A DNA stretch of 64,000 bases from Brienomyrus brachyistius (Eukaryota > Chordata > Actinopteri > Osteoglossiformes > Mormyridae), in the NCBI RefSeq assembly GCF_023856365.1, contig NC_064541.1, positions 19,810,214 through 19,874,213 of the forward strand, written 5' to 3'. Below the pieces are notes generated by a model. The model ran no database searches. It was given only the letters and a program-made list of their open reading frames with translations, and was not told the DNA's origin. A program made the position numbers and the translations under genes. Shown here in pieces: positions 14,001 through 28,000 of the stretch (positions are counted from its first letter, which is position 1; every line of letters starts with the position of its first letter).

Positions 14001-17000
14001 TAATCATGTGGGCGACGGTGGCTTGATGGTTAGGGAAGCACACTTGTAATCAAAAGATTGCAGGTTCGATTCCCCGACCAGCAAGGTACCACTGAGGTAC
14101 CCAAGCACTGCTCCCCGGGCGCTGAATTAGCTGCCCCCTGCTACGTCACGAAAGTCACATATGGGTTAAAAGCAGAGGACATGTTTGGTTGTTGTGCACT
14201 GTGTGCTGTGGTGTGTTAATAATGACCACTGATCACTAAATTCTAAAGTGTCTGTCTGCCTTTTTAGTTTGTGTGTATTACTGGGGGGGGGGATCGTCCT
14301 TCTTATGGGAGTTTGAGGCCCAGTCAAAAGGCTGAGCCTATGTGGAGGGTGAACCATGTCAGAAGGTAACTCCAGTCTCCCACAGCTGTCCCCCGTCGTC
14401 CCTCAGAAGCGTTGGCTTCTCACGATGCTGCTTTGTCACTCTGTGGCGTCGGCAGCCGCTGCTGATGTGTCACACGTCCAGACGGGAACCTGAAGGCCTT
14501 TAATTTAACGGCGAGCTGGAGAGTCTGCGGCGAAGCCGGGATTACGGCGCATCACCCCGGCAGCAGGACCCAAGATCTCTCGCGTGTTAATCGGGCACGT
14601 TTGTCACTCTTGCAGGCCCATGCCGAACTCGCTGTCGTCGCTGCTGCACATGAGGAATAGGCCGCGCCAGCCGCTGCCCGCCTCGATGGCCGGGACGCTG
14701 CCGGACCCCACCATGCCGGGGTCCTCCGCTGTTCTCATGCCCGTAAGTACCCCCCCCCCCCCATGGCAAACCTTACGCAGGCATTGCTGATTCCGGTCAA
14801 CCACAGCTCCGCCATTTTGTACCATTCTGCTAATTTACCTTTCATTCCTGTTTTGTCACCCCCCCCCCCCCAATAAAAATAAAACGTATAGGTGCATCTG
14901 CTTCTGTACTTCCCCTTACGAACACGCACACAAAGCCTATAATGTTCAGGAACGCCGCTTTCAGCTCCTCTGAAGTACACTGAAAGCAAAACCTCATGTT
15001 CTTATGCGAGGCCTCCTGAGGTGGACAGTGTGGGTCTGTGAGCCGGGACGAGGCCCCACCCATCGGCATTTAATGACATCACACACCATGCAATGCCAGA
15101 CGACCTGTGTGTTTTTTTTTTTCTTTCTTGCTGGCATGTTCAGTCTCAGTCATTGGTGGAGCTGCCTGTGTTCCCGAGGTGACTGACGGCGGTGTAAACC
15201 TCCGCGGATCCCACTGGTATTTTCACACTAAACACACTTAACACAAATCACCCTCCCAGTATCGGGGGGGCCCCAGCTTCTCTGCGGACGGGGCCTGATG
15301 TGTCTAATCAGCCACGGTTGACACTGGACCCCCCCATGGCCAGACACTGGGGCATGGTGGCCCCCAGCCTGTGTGATGGAAGCGAACACTACACTACACT
15401 ACACTACACTACACTACCTTGCTCTGGTCTCCATGGCTTCAGAGTCACACAAACTCTGCCAGGTCTCAGTCAGGGAATATTTTTGCACCTGTTCGATTTG
15501 CCCTACAGCTTTCTCACGGCTTGGCTGCAGCCATCGAGCGAGCACCTCCCGAACACGCGGCGGCTGCGGTGCAGGTCGCGGCTCCACCAGCCATGGCTAT
15601 TATTAGGCCACTGGAGATGCATTCTGGCTGCGGGTGTCTTCCTGTGTTAGTTTCTCTTTGACTCACCATTTAAACTGCTGAGAACCAAACCATGCGGGGA
15701 AACCACAGGGATGATGTGTGAAATCGAGGTCATGGAAACGGAGAAGAGGCCCCCTTTGCGCCCAACTGCATAATTAGTCAGGCCCCCACGCCCCATTGCG
15801 GGCCCTTCGTGTCAGGAGGTGTGTGCTTTGCCGGTTCGTGTGCTGATCGCCCCTGTGTCTCACCTTGACCGCTTCAGATGGAGAGACAGATGTCCATGAG
15901 CCCCGGCATGATGGCGATGCAAGGCCCCGCCCACAACAACTCTTGCTCCTCCCCCCACATCCCCGGCATCCACTCAGAGGCCAAGATGGTGAGTTGTGGA
16001 GCTTGCTGACTCATGGATACGCACACGCCTGCTGGACTACTCCTTCTCACCGGAGCCCGTCCCGCCGTGGGCTTTTCATCGCTTGGTACTGAATCGAAGC
16101 CAGGTCTGGACAGGCCGGCATAGTGCCAGATCGTTGGGGGGGGGGGGGAATAAAGGGACCATTATGTGGCAGGCGGGGGCCGTCCCGTAGAGAGCCTGAT
16201 GTGTATCTTAATGTACAGAACGTGCTCCCTGGGCCCTGCGACTTGTTCACACTTGTCCGGCGCGAGCTGGAACGAGCGTCTGATTACCTCATCCTGACGG
16301 GGCAGGGCGGGCGGGGCACCTGCGGCGCGGACAAGGCGGGTAGCTGTGCTACTGTTAGCCGCCCCCCCCCCCCTTCCTGGTGGGTCCGCAAAGAGCCGGG
16401 CGGTGTGCGAGATGGTGCCAGTCTCCTGTCTATGTCACCAAATCGTTGTTCGAAGTCACTGCGTGCTGGGGTGGGGGGGGCCCTTTCTGACAGTCAAACT
16501 AAATGGCATCGCCGGGGTCCGCAGGTTTGCTTACTGCAAAAAGCGTTTCTGTGATTCCATTCATCTCTTTCTCTGAAGTATGACCTTCTCTCTGCTTAGC
16601 GGTTTAGCGTGATTCTCTGCAGGCTGTTTGCATGTCTCTCCCAGGTCCTCTCTTTGCATAGCTTTCAGTGTTTTGCTGCTTTGATTATATGGAGCATAAT
16701 TAGCGAACTTCCGCTTGTCACCACAGCTCAGTTCCCTTTTTCTCCTGTTTTTAACCTGCGTCGTGAGCACAGGCTCTGAAGCTGCCCCCCCCGTAGACTC
16801 TGGGTCTGATCCCGTCCCCCCCATCTATGTGATTGAGCCTTTCTGAGTTGGCCTCTGTTTGTGTGTTTTACAGCAGCCCATCCCCCCCCTCCACAACTCT
16901 CTGCACAAACATGCACACAAAACCATTAGCATGTTAGCATTTCTGCTAAGCTTAAAACCACAGGCCCAGTTGATGAATCCTGACAAAGCTGTTTATTTTT

Positions 17001-17001
17001 G

Positions 17002-17041
<40 letters not shown>

Positions 17042-17160
17042 AGGGAGTTCTGCGTTTTTTTGGAGGTTATTGTTTCTGCCAGGTGGGTTTCTCTGAGAGT
17101 CTGCCCCCCTGGAGTCACACACGCACACACACGCACACACACGCACGCACACACACACAC

Positions 17161-17211
<51 letters not shown>

Positions 17212-20200
17212 TGCCGCCCCTTCTGACTCTGAGGTCACAGGGGTAATCGTATCTGATCCCAGATCCAGCTGCCTTTCTCCTTAGTGAGGAGACGCGCGCC
17301 TCCCCGCCCTTGAGCTCCTACTCCCTCTCCCCTGGCTTCAGATCACTGCTCCTCCTTCAGCTCGTCTTCAGGAAGCATCTGCTCTGGTTAACCTCTTCGT
17401 AAATAGTGCTGTCTCCCTTTGTTCAGGCTTTTTTTAAGCAAACATACGAACCGTAGGAGTAGCAAAGCATTTTTTACCAGCCGTGTGTATGTATGCATGT
17501 TCATCACAAATAATCCTTCACGTCAGGATGTGTCCCGAAATATTTTATATTGACTTGGAGTTTGTCCTGAGGCTCATGGGAGTTTTATCTACACAAAAAT
17601 GTTCTGTAGACAAAAGGAAGAATAATTGGTTCAGAGAGAGAACCAATAAGATTGTAGAGGTGGTGGGTCCAAGCAACTAGAGGAGGTGGGACTAAGACAC
17701 CTGATTGGTTGCTCCTGCCTCCTCTAGTTGCTTGGACCCACCTCCTCCGTTTGGTTAGCTTACTGATCCAGTCATTTTTCCTTCTGCCCTCAGAACATTT
17801 TTGTGTAAGTAAAACTCCCATGAGCTTGATATAACCTGTATTTCTGTGGATGCCCTTATCTGTATAGGAATCACACGTAATTCTTTTGTGGGTAGCACAA
17901 GAACACCACTGTGACATCACCCCCCAGCGTGACATCACCCCCCAGCGTGACATCACCCCCCAGGACTGTATGTTCGATCTCTGTCCATAGATCTCTGTGT
18001 TGAGTTTATAAGTTATGGTCACAGTCATTCTGGTTTTCTTTTGGATATTTTGGGTTGGGTTTGGTGGACTGGTGTCAATGCCCTGCAGTGGACCAATCCC
18101 AGGGGTCCCTAGCCTGTGTTGGAACCCAGGGCTTCCTGACATGGCCTGCAGTCTCCCCACAACCCTGCGCTGGATGCACAGGCATAAAGCGCTTGGTACT
18201 GATGATTTTCAGGCCCCAAGTTGCATCAAGCAAAAGAGATGAAGGAAACTGACAGCACATTTACTACCCTGACAGTTTATAAGCAGTGAAGGCTTCATTA
18301 AGAGTGTTTAATCAGTTCGTCAGTTAGATGTTTCGTGAGTGTTCCGTGTTTTAATGCGAGGGATGATAGTCAGACGTTTTCTTTTGTTTTCCAGGTTAGT
18401 ACCGAGTTGCATCATTCCGGGTGTCAGCAGGGCGAAATCCGTTGCTGTCTTGCAGCAAGCCAAGGGTTCTCTGCCTGTCAGCGGCCATTAAAACACGGCC
18501 TTGCCTCGAATAGCCGCTTCAGTGTTGGGGTGGCTGAGGCTGGGATCAGGGTCTCACATGTCCAATGCAGGGGGAGCAGCAGCCTGAGTTAACCCCACAG
18601 CACCGTCCCCCCAGGAAGCTACCTGAGTTTCTCAGAAATACATATGTGTGTAAAAACAGAGAAAATGCTCTCTGCAAGTATTTGTGACGTATCTGTTGCC
18701 CAATGTACTTCAGTCCCTTTCTTCTCAAGGTCGACAGCTCTCCGGGAATGCTCCAGGGCGACGTATGGAATTACGATGGGCGTTTTCTTAGTTCGAATCC
18801 CAGTGTTGTAAAGGACGTAGGGAGGGAGAGGGCACACACATAGCGACCCGACATTAAAGCGAAGGATTATGGTCCGTTTGGAGAGAATCTGGAGACTGGA
18901 GGGAAGAGGAAGGCTTTAACTGCATTATTCGCGGCCATGGGTTCATGAACGTCCGGCATGTCTCCGACATCCCCCCCGGCCACCGCTGCCGCTCCGTAAT
19001 TACCGCCATGCTATCGGATGACGGGGCGGTGAACAGTCCCATGTGTCTCAGCCAGCCCTAATCACGTTACCTGCTCACATCGCCTATCTGCATGCAGGAG
19101 CTTTCCCCAGTGTAACCCCACACCCCCACGCATGGGGGTGAGAGCTCCTTCGCTGGTCGGCCCAGATGGCAGCGTGAGCCGCTCGCCCGGGCCATGGGGC
19201 ACAGAGAGGGGTCGCCGCAGCGGGGTGGGGGGGCGGCTTCTGTGACGTGCAGTGGTGCTAATTGATTTTATGGGGAGATGCAGCTTCTCTGCACACTATC
19301 TCTGGTGTAAATACTTAATGAGCTGAGGAGCACTGCACTCCCTCCCTGGGATCCCCCTCTGAGCCCAGGAGCGCTGGAAAGTACTGTTTCCATTTAGGTT
19401 TTTTTTGGGAAGACCTAAAGAGGATTTCGGGGGCACTAATAAAAAGGGCCAAACTCATGCAAATCACTCGCTTGCCCACCCATGTGGGGGGGGTTCGTTC
19501 CAAGTTTGGCACACGGGCAAACATGGGTGACACTATGAGGGAGTCCTGCGCCTCGCCGACCAGCATAGCCCTTGTGAGTATGAGCGGCAGGCCGCGGACA
19601 TGGGCAGGCCGCAGACGTGGGCAGGCCTGCATTATCCTCTGAGGGTTATGCTCCCTCTTGTAGAGACGCCGCCCCCCCTACTGCTACATGTAGGTGAAGA
19701 TAGCGCCTTGTTTCCCATCGCTTACAGTTTCTTTCCACGATAAGGGGCCCCCTGACTTATCTCTGCCGAGAGTCTTCCAGGCTCCCCTCCCCCTTATCAC
19801 GTTTAAGAAAATACTCCCGGCTGCGCCAACTTCATGACGACCGAGCTCGGAAATCTGAGTCGGATAGGATCTCAAAGAGCCGCCGGCATTCCCGCTGACC
19901 CCCCATTTTGGGGGGAACGCTATCGCACCATTTTTTTTGTCTCTCATCTGGACGTTGGGCTGTATTTCGAACTCCGAAGCCTAAACGAGCCCTTATCAAG
20001 GCAAAGCCAGTTTGCGACCCAGACTGTGTGATTTTGTTACATTAGTAATTATCTGTTGTTTACATTGTTACTAGGAACGATAACTGTATCGCTTGGATTC
20101 AGAGTAGGTGTTGAAATATTCTTCGGTGAGCCATGCTATGTTCATGCACCGGGATGGTGCCGGTTCGAACGCTGGCTCCCATTCATCCGATGACATAATT

Positions 20201-22000
20201 CCTGGCCAACACTAGATGCGGGCTTCTTCACTTAAGCGAAAAGGTGAATTCTTGAAGGAAAATCTCATCTTAGAAAGCGATACCATCACAGACAGATTAA
20301 GTAATCAAAACGTGCATAACCACAAAGACAGTTTATGTTTCTAACAATAATCCACTTGATTCCTGGAAACCTCTGAAACCCAGGCGATGTTCCTGTCTGG
20401 ATCTCCTCTTTCAGACATAATAAATCGGCAGTTTCTACTGTAAATTTATGGCTGATTACTTTTCTGCACGTTTATTACACAAATCACTCCGGACACCTAC
20501 AGAAACAATAAACTGAGAATGAGGGTTTTTTTTTCCCCAGCTGAGAGTCCGAATTCAGAGAGCTGCCCCCCCCCCCCCGAGGACTCAAGCCCCAGAGACT
20601 GTGAACTTTAGCTAGACCAGTAACACGAGCACCCCCCCTCCGCAGCACATGGAGGAACCTGCGCTCTACCTTGTGGATGTTTTGGTCCACGGTGGAAGTT
20701 GTGTGTTTCTAACCGCCAAAGGGCCTTCAGGAATCTCGGTAACGCAAGACCCTGATTCATGATCTGAAAGTGTTGACATACGTGTCTCACCCTGAGTGAC
20801 CGATAGGAGATTATAGTGGACGTGTGATGGGGGAACGTGGTGTACTTTAGAGGCTGAGATCTTTGCTTATGTTTGTGATCAGTACACATGCAAGTCGTCT
20901 GGTCTTACTGAAAGTGGACTCTGCACATGCTCAGTTGAGGGCCTGATTGCTGCAGGCACCTCAGCAGTGCTTGTTCTCCTTTGGATGCCTCGCTGCGGTA
21001 TAGGAGTAGTGTATACTGAGGTATTTGTACCTCTTTTAGCTATTGCCTCAATGGATGGTCATGGGTAGGCACCTAGGTTCTGCCCCCCCTGAGGATGCTT
21101 GTCAATGATAGGCCACTGGAGCCATCATTCATAGGTCACTTACGCAGGAAATTGAACTGTGGGGACCCATAAAGAGGGACCTTCCTTCGCCCATGGGGGT
21201 GTGTCTGAGGGTTGCCATGGTATCTTTCCTTGTCATCTCCAGGTCTAAGTCGTGTCTATGCATCATGGGCAGCCACTCAGCGGCGTGTAACTTCACCCGT
21301 CCTTATGTGTCACGGGGTTTTCCCCACCTACCCTTCAGTCTCAGGACCATCATAACATGACAATAGGAAAAAGCTCTTGGGCGACATTGAGTTGCTGTAG
21401 ATGTCTGTTGACTCCTGCCTTTGCTCGTTCTGTCTGTACTGTCTCTGCTTCTGTCCATCACCTCATTGCCAGGGCGGCCTTGGTTCTGGTCCAGGCCCGG
21501 AGGGGGGGAGAATAGGCACCGGACTCTCCTGGGCCAGGAACTCGGGGATGTTTCCCCGGAGTGGTACTGGGAGGTCTGGCTCGACGGAACTGCTGCACCC
21601 TCAAGAACGGCCCGGGGAAACAATACAGGTCTCAGAGCAGGTCGGTGGTCCTGAAAAAAAAAAAAACAGTTTAACCAGCCCCCCCCAACAGTGGGGGGGG
21701 GGGGCATGTGGGCTGGGAGGGGTGGGAGTGAGCTTTCAGTTGTGGGTTACGGCCTCTCGAGGCGAGAGGAAAATCTAATAAAGTGGGTTTAAAGGGGAGC
21801 ATTGAGCCGCGGGTATAGCTTTCTTGGGGGGGGGGGGGGGGGAGGGTGGGTAAATGAGAGCCTCTCAGGATTGGGGGGGGGGTGTAATGAGAGCCCTGCT
21901 CCCCTCGCAGCAGATGGGGACCCTCACCCACAAACATCACTGCCAGGAAAGTTACTACCCTTGATTTATTTGGTCATTATACCCTCCATATGCGCAGATG

Positions 22001-22033
<33 letters not shown>

Positions 22034-25000
22034 CACGTATGCACCGTGCATGCACCGCGCATGCACCGCGCATGCATCACGCATACAGCACACGCACAGT
22101 ACTCTATGGCCTCTTCCCTCCAAACTGGAGTTTGTAACATGCTCCCTTAAAAAGGCTTAGCACAAAGTACACCCCATTCACACGGAAATATTCTCTGTCA
22201 CCGGCCAGCTGTGCTGCCAGCATGCAGATGTGCGTTCCATGCACTCCTGTAACGTTCTGTGGCATTGTCACTGAAAACTTTGAGACGTTCGACTATTCAG
22301 ACAGATGCTTGAGCTGGCCGTGTCGAGGTTATGGCCTAAGTGTGGGTTCAGGTCACATGGCGTAAGACATGGTGAACAGTGATGAAGGATTCCCAGCATT
22401 CTCGTATGGGTCCTTAGAAAACGTCCCTCTACCACATCTGGTGTCTCAGCAGGGATGACGCTTCAAGATTAAACCCGCCGGCTTTGGCTCCAAGCGGCTC
22501 TCGTATCGGTGGCCCGACTTGCGGCCCGTAATGACTGTTTTCCACGCCGGGGCAATTAGAAGATGGCTCCTTTCGTTAGAGGTCGGGGCAGCTGGCCCCT
22601 GTGATGAGCCTGCGTCCCGTCAACACGCACATGGTGGTTTTGCGAAACTCATCATCATCTGGGTTGGGAAAAGCCTCCCGCCTGCCGATGGACACCCTGT
22701 TTGCGTCAGTGGCGGTCTCCTAAGCGGCGGGAATAAAGGCAGCTTATTGCGGAATGAAACAGGCCGTCTCCTCTCCTTCACAGCCAGACGTGAGTCTGCG
22801 GCCTGAAACGTCAGCTGCCGTCAGGCCCATCTGAGTGGCCCTTACTGGTTCTGGTACCAGTCTGATTGGTTATCAGCTGCCACAGCTCCTGCCCGTAACG
22901 CATTGGCTGTCTGCACGGGCCTGGGCTCGTAGCTGTCGTTCTTTATTATGATACCACTGTCCCTCAGTCTCTGGATTAACTAATCTGGTCTATTTGGGCA
23001 CCAAGATGGCCGCCGGACACCAAACATGACGATGGGACTCCGTAACGGCAAAGTTCTGCATGGCGATGCTTTAAACCCACGTAGAGACGGGGTGCCCCCG
23101 CCCCCCCCGAGCAGCTCTCCTACCTGTGGAGAGACATCAAGGGGGTGCTTGTGGATTGGAGGGTAGAGTAATTCAATTAATAAACAAAGAGACAGGCCCG
23201 CCAGCTGGAAGGTTAGCAAGCTGCCTGACAAATGACCGAAATGCTGGCTGGCTGGCAGACTCCACCAGGAGAGGGGGGGATGCCGATTGATCGTCTCCCC
23301 CCACCCCCCATTCCTCCACCCCCACCTTGGGCCTGGCAGAGGTCCAGACGCCTCTCCTGCCCGCTAGGGGCCTGTTAATGTGCTCTTAGGCAGGGCTGCA
23401 CGGGCGAATTCCAGCCCTCTCTGTGGGAATGGGTTGGGGTGGGGGGGGTGTCTGGTGGGCCAGAGGGAGATAAGCTTGCCGGGGCAGTGGTTGGTTCTCA
23501 CACAGGCCGCAGTGTCGGCATGACGACAGACAGCCAATTGCTGAAGGATATTCAAGTGTACGAATCGGAGGATGTTTCTCTTTTGACTGCTGTGGTGTGA
23601 AGGAGAATTTCTGTAACAACAAATATTAAAAAATACTAAAGTTTAATGTTTGATGAACACATCTCCCCTTGCATAGAAACTACCGCTTAGCAAACAATAA
23701 TCAGTTTAATGCAATTGAGCTAGTTTTGATGAATACAATGTGAACAAACTGCTAACTTGTGTCTGTTGCAGAGGCTGAAAATCGGCTAATTTGATTGATA
23801 ATGATGGTCAGCTTGTTCAGTTTATTTTTTGTTTGGTCACAGAACTGGGTTTTATACCCATTCAGTCTTGTACACGGGACGTTCAGGGTGACCGTTGGGG
23901 TAGCGCCCAGCTGTTGGGGGGGTTTTCCAGGAAAGCTCTCGCGTCTCGGAGCTGCTTTTGCCGGTGGATGGACCCGGGGGACATGTGACCTTGGACCAGT
24001 GGGTCTAGCGATGCCACCCCATGTCCAACATCACCTCCAGACCGAGTGCTCAGCTGAATCGCCTCGGCCTTGACCGCAGTGCCCTGCATGGAAAGGAGCA
24101 GATCATTCTGCCCAGACATCATCGAGGACACATACAGCTACTCCCCACCATTAAACACATTGCTATCTGCTGCCCCCTAGAGGAAGGGGGAGGCAAACTA
24201 TTGGGTACTCAGCAGGGAGTGGTGCAGATGTGGCTCCAGGCTGGGGACTGATTGAGCAGGGGACCTGTTTCGTGAAGGTGGGCTCGGGGAGGCTGGGGGG
24301 TGCCGGTGCTGGTCCCAATGGCGGGGCTGGCGGGTGGGGGGGGGCGAGGGTTTGGGGTTTTTATATCCCAGCCAGCTGGCCTGCGCTCCCCTCGGGGGGT
24401 TTATGAATGCGCAGCTTGTTAGGGCCGTGGAGCCCCCGATACGGGGCGATACCGACTGACAGCAGCTGTGAGTGTGGGAGAAACTGGGGGGGGTTGGTGG
24501 GGGCTGGATGGGAAAGACTGGTGAGAAAGAGCATAAGCAGGAGAGACCATGCGCTAAAGCACTCGCATACCTACTGCTTCACTTACACACTGAATGTTAA
24601 CAAGATTAATACATAGTAAGATTGTTTTAGGTGTTTGGTTTGAGGAAGAAAAGTCTTCTGGCGCTCGAGGTCAGCCGATATGTTACGGCAGTTACAGTTA
24701 ATCAGTAAAATAACCCTTTCTAACCTTAGCTGTAATGTGGGAGGTGCTACACTAATACCAGATATCTGAAGTCTATCGGTGCCCTTATTAATCTGAGTGA
24801 TGCGGGTTTCTAAGTATAAGGATCCTGTTAGCAAAATGATTTTACAAGAAGTGTAGGATGAGTCCAGTAACACCTAGACTCTCCATCTCCAAACCTGGAG
24901 CTGATTCACATGATGTAGAAGCTGATTGGCCGCGCACCATTACAGACCCTTCCTTATTGGCCGCGTACCATTACAGACCTTTCCTTATTGGCCACATCAG

Positions 25001-28000
25001 CCACAGGGAGCCACTGCCAGCCCTCCAAGCCAAAGCCCTTTTTCCACCCAGAACAGCCCCAACAGGAAACGTCTGGATGCCCCGCTGACAGGTCGGGTGG
25101 CACCGCCCACACCCCCGGAGCTCTGTCCAGAAGGCGGAGCCAGGACCTGTTGCCTCATTCCGCCTCGAGGCTAATTGACTGCCCCCCTCCACCCACCCCT
25201 TAGAAACAACAAAACTTCAGAGAAATGGAAATGACTGTATGGAACCAAATGTCTCGGCTTTGTATTAATTTCTGAAGCCGTTGTGCTGTTTCTCTTTAAA
25301 TTGCATCATTTAATACTTGCAAATTATACACAAAATTACAATAGACCATTGAGTGTCGCACTCAGCTGAAGACTAACTGAGATTATATCCCACTTCCATC
25401 TTACATCCAAGGTGCTTTTAGTGCCTTTTGCAGGTAATATGGCTGCATAATTTGTAATAAAATAATTCAGCCTGGTAAACATCACCATGCTTCATTACGC
25501 GTCATCCATCTATCTTGCGGTATCCACGAGAGGGTCATGCTAATCCATGAATCTATCCCAGTAAGCAAGGGACACAAATTTAGGGATGGCAGTCCTATCT
25601 GGGATAGACATTCACACAATTTTGTGTAAAATGTCTCCTTAAAATTCAGTGGTTTACATTTATCTGATGCTTTTAGCCAACCTGAATTGCAGTAAAAGGA
25701 AGCATCATGTATAACCTATGTGTGTTTCGTGGGATTTGAACCCACAACCTTTGCATCATTAGTATAGCACTCTACTTATTGAGCTACAGGAGCCGCATAG
25801 ATGAAGGTTGTCGAGCCACAGGGAAGTCATCCTTTAACCTGTAGCGCTCTCCGCAGCTCGCTAAAGTGCGTGTAGACACGTTTATTCGGCATTTATTCGA
25901 CGTTTATTCACTGGGCAGTGTTTTCGGTGGCTTACACCGCCGGCCCGTGCTGGCACTTCCTTATGTTTGCTGACGATTATGTTTGTTTTCTCTATGGCCG
26001 ACCGCAGGGGGGACACGAAAGCGGGCCGAACTGGCGCGGCAGGAGTACCGAAAACAAGTGCACTTTGTGTGGGCCCGCGTACCTCGTTTGATGGGCTGGG
26101 TGCGCTCGTTAAGTAGACCACACAGTTACGCAAACAAAACGGGCCGTAGTGTCAACACGGCCCGCCTCCAGCACAGAGCCAGCCAGGTGCAGGAGGCCGT
26201 CCAAACCCCAACCGGAGTCGCTTAGCCTGGGCATGACTCCAGCCCGGCCCGGCCCGGCCCGGGGAGGGCCAGACAGGAAGGTGCTGAGTTGTGGCGGCGG
26301 CCGGAGTCCTTGAACCCTGCTCTTTTTATCGAGTCGTTCTCTGTGAAGCGTGGGAACGTCCGTCCGCCACGGCGGACATCCTGGCTCCGGGATCAGATGG
26401 ACCGGCTGAGCCGTTGCCAAGAAGGTGGGCAGTCTCTTCCTCATTTGGGATAAAGATGGTCTCCTCTTTTCCTCTCCCTCCCCCCACAGAGACTGAAAGC
26501 CACCCTGACGCACCACCCGGACCCCATCGCCAACGGCAACATGAACGCCATGGGTCACATGATGGAGATGATGCCGTCACAGCAGGAGGCGGCCGGCCAC
26601 CACCACCTGCACTCGCACCCGCACCCGCACCAACACCTGGCAGCCCCACCCCACGCCTACCACCACCACCCGCATCACCAGCACGGCCACGCCCAGCAGC
26701 CCCACACCCACCACCATGCTCCACCACCCCACCTTCACCCAGGACACCACCAGAGCTCTCCACACGGCCCGCTACACTCCGGGGTGCCCTCGCAGGTATG
26801 TGTTGACCCCCTTGCCCCTGTGAGGAAGATGGTGGCACAGGAGGTAGTGCTCTCGTTCGGCAACTGGAAGGTTGCAGGTTCGAGCCCTGGTTCTTTCTGA
26901 CCCCGTCAAAGTGTCCTTGAGCAAGACACTGAACCCCAAATTGCTCCCAGTGAGCAGGTTTGCAGCCTCCGCCACCGGTGTGTGGATGGGTGAATGTGAG
27001 GCATGAAATGTAAAAGAGCTTTGAGTACTTGTAGGAGTAGAAAAGCTCTATATAAATGCAGTCCCTTTACCATTTGTGGTTTAGCTGGGTGAATTGGGCC
27101 TTGAAACCCACAGAAGCTGGGATCACTTTGGACTGGCCTTCACTTCCAGGTTTATCCCAATAAACTAGCCAGTAGGAGGCATGTTCAACCAGACAGTAAC
27201 TGTTAGCTCAGGGCACTTGCCCCCTCTCTGGATTTTCTACACGTTGGAGTCTTGTTCTACAATTGAGGTTGACACTTTGGGGTCTTGTTTTGATTGGGCA
27301 TGTGTGTTTTCGGCAGCCCACACCTACTGCAGTCTTGACCCATGAGATCTTCCACGTGTTTTTTTTGTTTTTGCTGGAATGTACAGCGGCAATAAGGCTG
27401 AGATGGAACTGTCTGAAAAGGCCAGTGGTCACCATCAAGACTGTTCAAGATTGTATTCAAGACTGCATTCGTGATTCAAGACAGTATTCAAAACTATAAT
27501 AAATGCTATATTCAGGATTATAGTCAAGACTGTATTTATGCCATATTTAAGACTGTAATCAAGACTGCATTCATGATCATAATCAAGACAGTATTCAAAA
27601 CCATAATAAAGGATGTATTCAAGATTATACTCAAGACTGTAATCAAGACCATATTCAAAACTGAATTCTACGCCATAGTCAAGAGCAAAACCATTTCATT
27701 ACAAGACTGACACTGAGGCAGAGCCACTGTTATGTCTCAGATATTTATACATACTGCCATGCTGCACATGAACAGCCTATAAATATTATCTGACCAAATA
27801 CATATAAAGACCTATAATAAGGCCTGAAGACCAAGTCAAAGTCTAGAACCTGATCCTGTAACTCAAGGATGTAGCGTCTGTTGGCAGCAGGTCAGTGGGA
27901 ACCTTCAAAGCCTCGCTGCTTCTCCGGCCCTCTGAAGTGGGGCTGAACCATAAACATGAAATTTTCTGTGTTTTAAAGTGTCGCCAGTATTAAGCTTTTA

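Larger units (their letters stand above)
698..14615 (+). other. creb5: creb5 intron, 13.9 kb
   Basis: The intron holds simple repeats, minisatellites, old SINE copies, a MITE and a CpG-rich candidate promoter, each listed separately. No coding exon is recognisable in it. The stretches 698-2030, 3150-5940, 7030-9630, 10120-11040 and 12350-12640 hold nothing I can name beyond short G- or C-runs. Confidence 0.85.
15989..26489 (+). other. creb5: creb5 intron, 10.5 kb
   Basis: It contains GT/CA arrays, a 255-bp fold-back MITE, a short tandem array at 17914-17962 and a reverse SINE near 25.7 kb. A tRNA B-box-like scrap lies at about 20158-20175. The blocks 18.0-22.0, 22.04-24.9 and 25.2-25.6 kb show no recognisable exon; open frames there have no family resemblance I know. 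Confidence 0.85.

Noticed and set aside
25725..25800. A tRNA gene on the minus strand
   Set aside because: The tRNA-like head runs on into a typical SINE body and tail; I judge it a SINE promoter.
26326..26838. 170-codon minus-strand frame opposite the His-rich creb5 exon
   Set aside because: Shadow of CAC/CCC codons; low complexity Gly/Val-rich translation with no homology.
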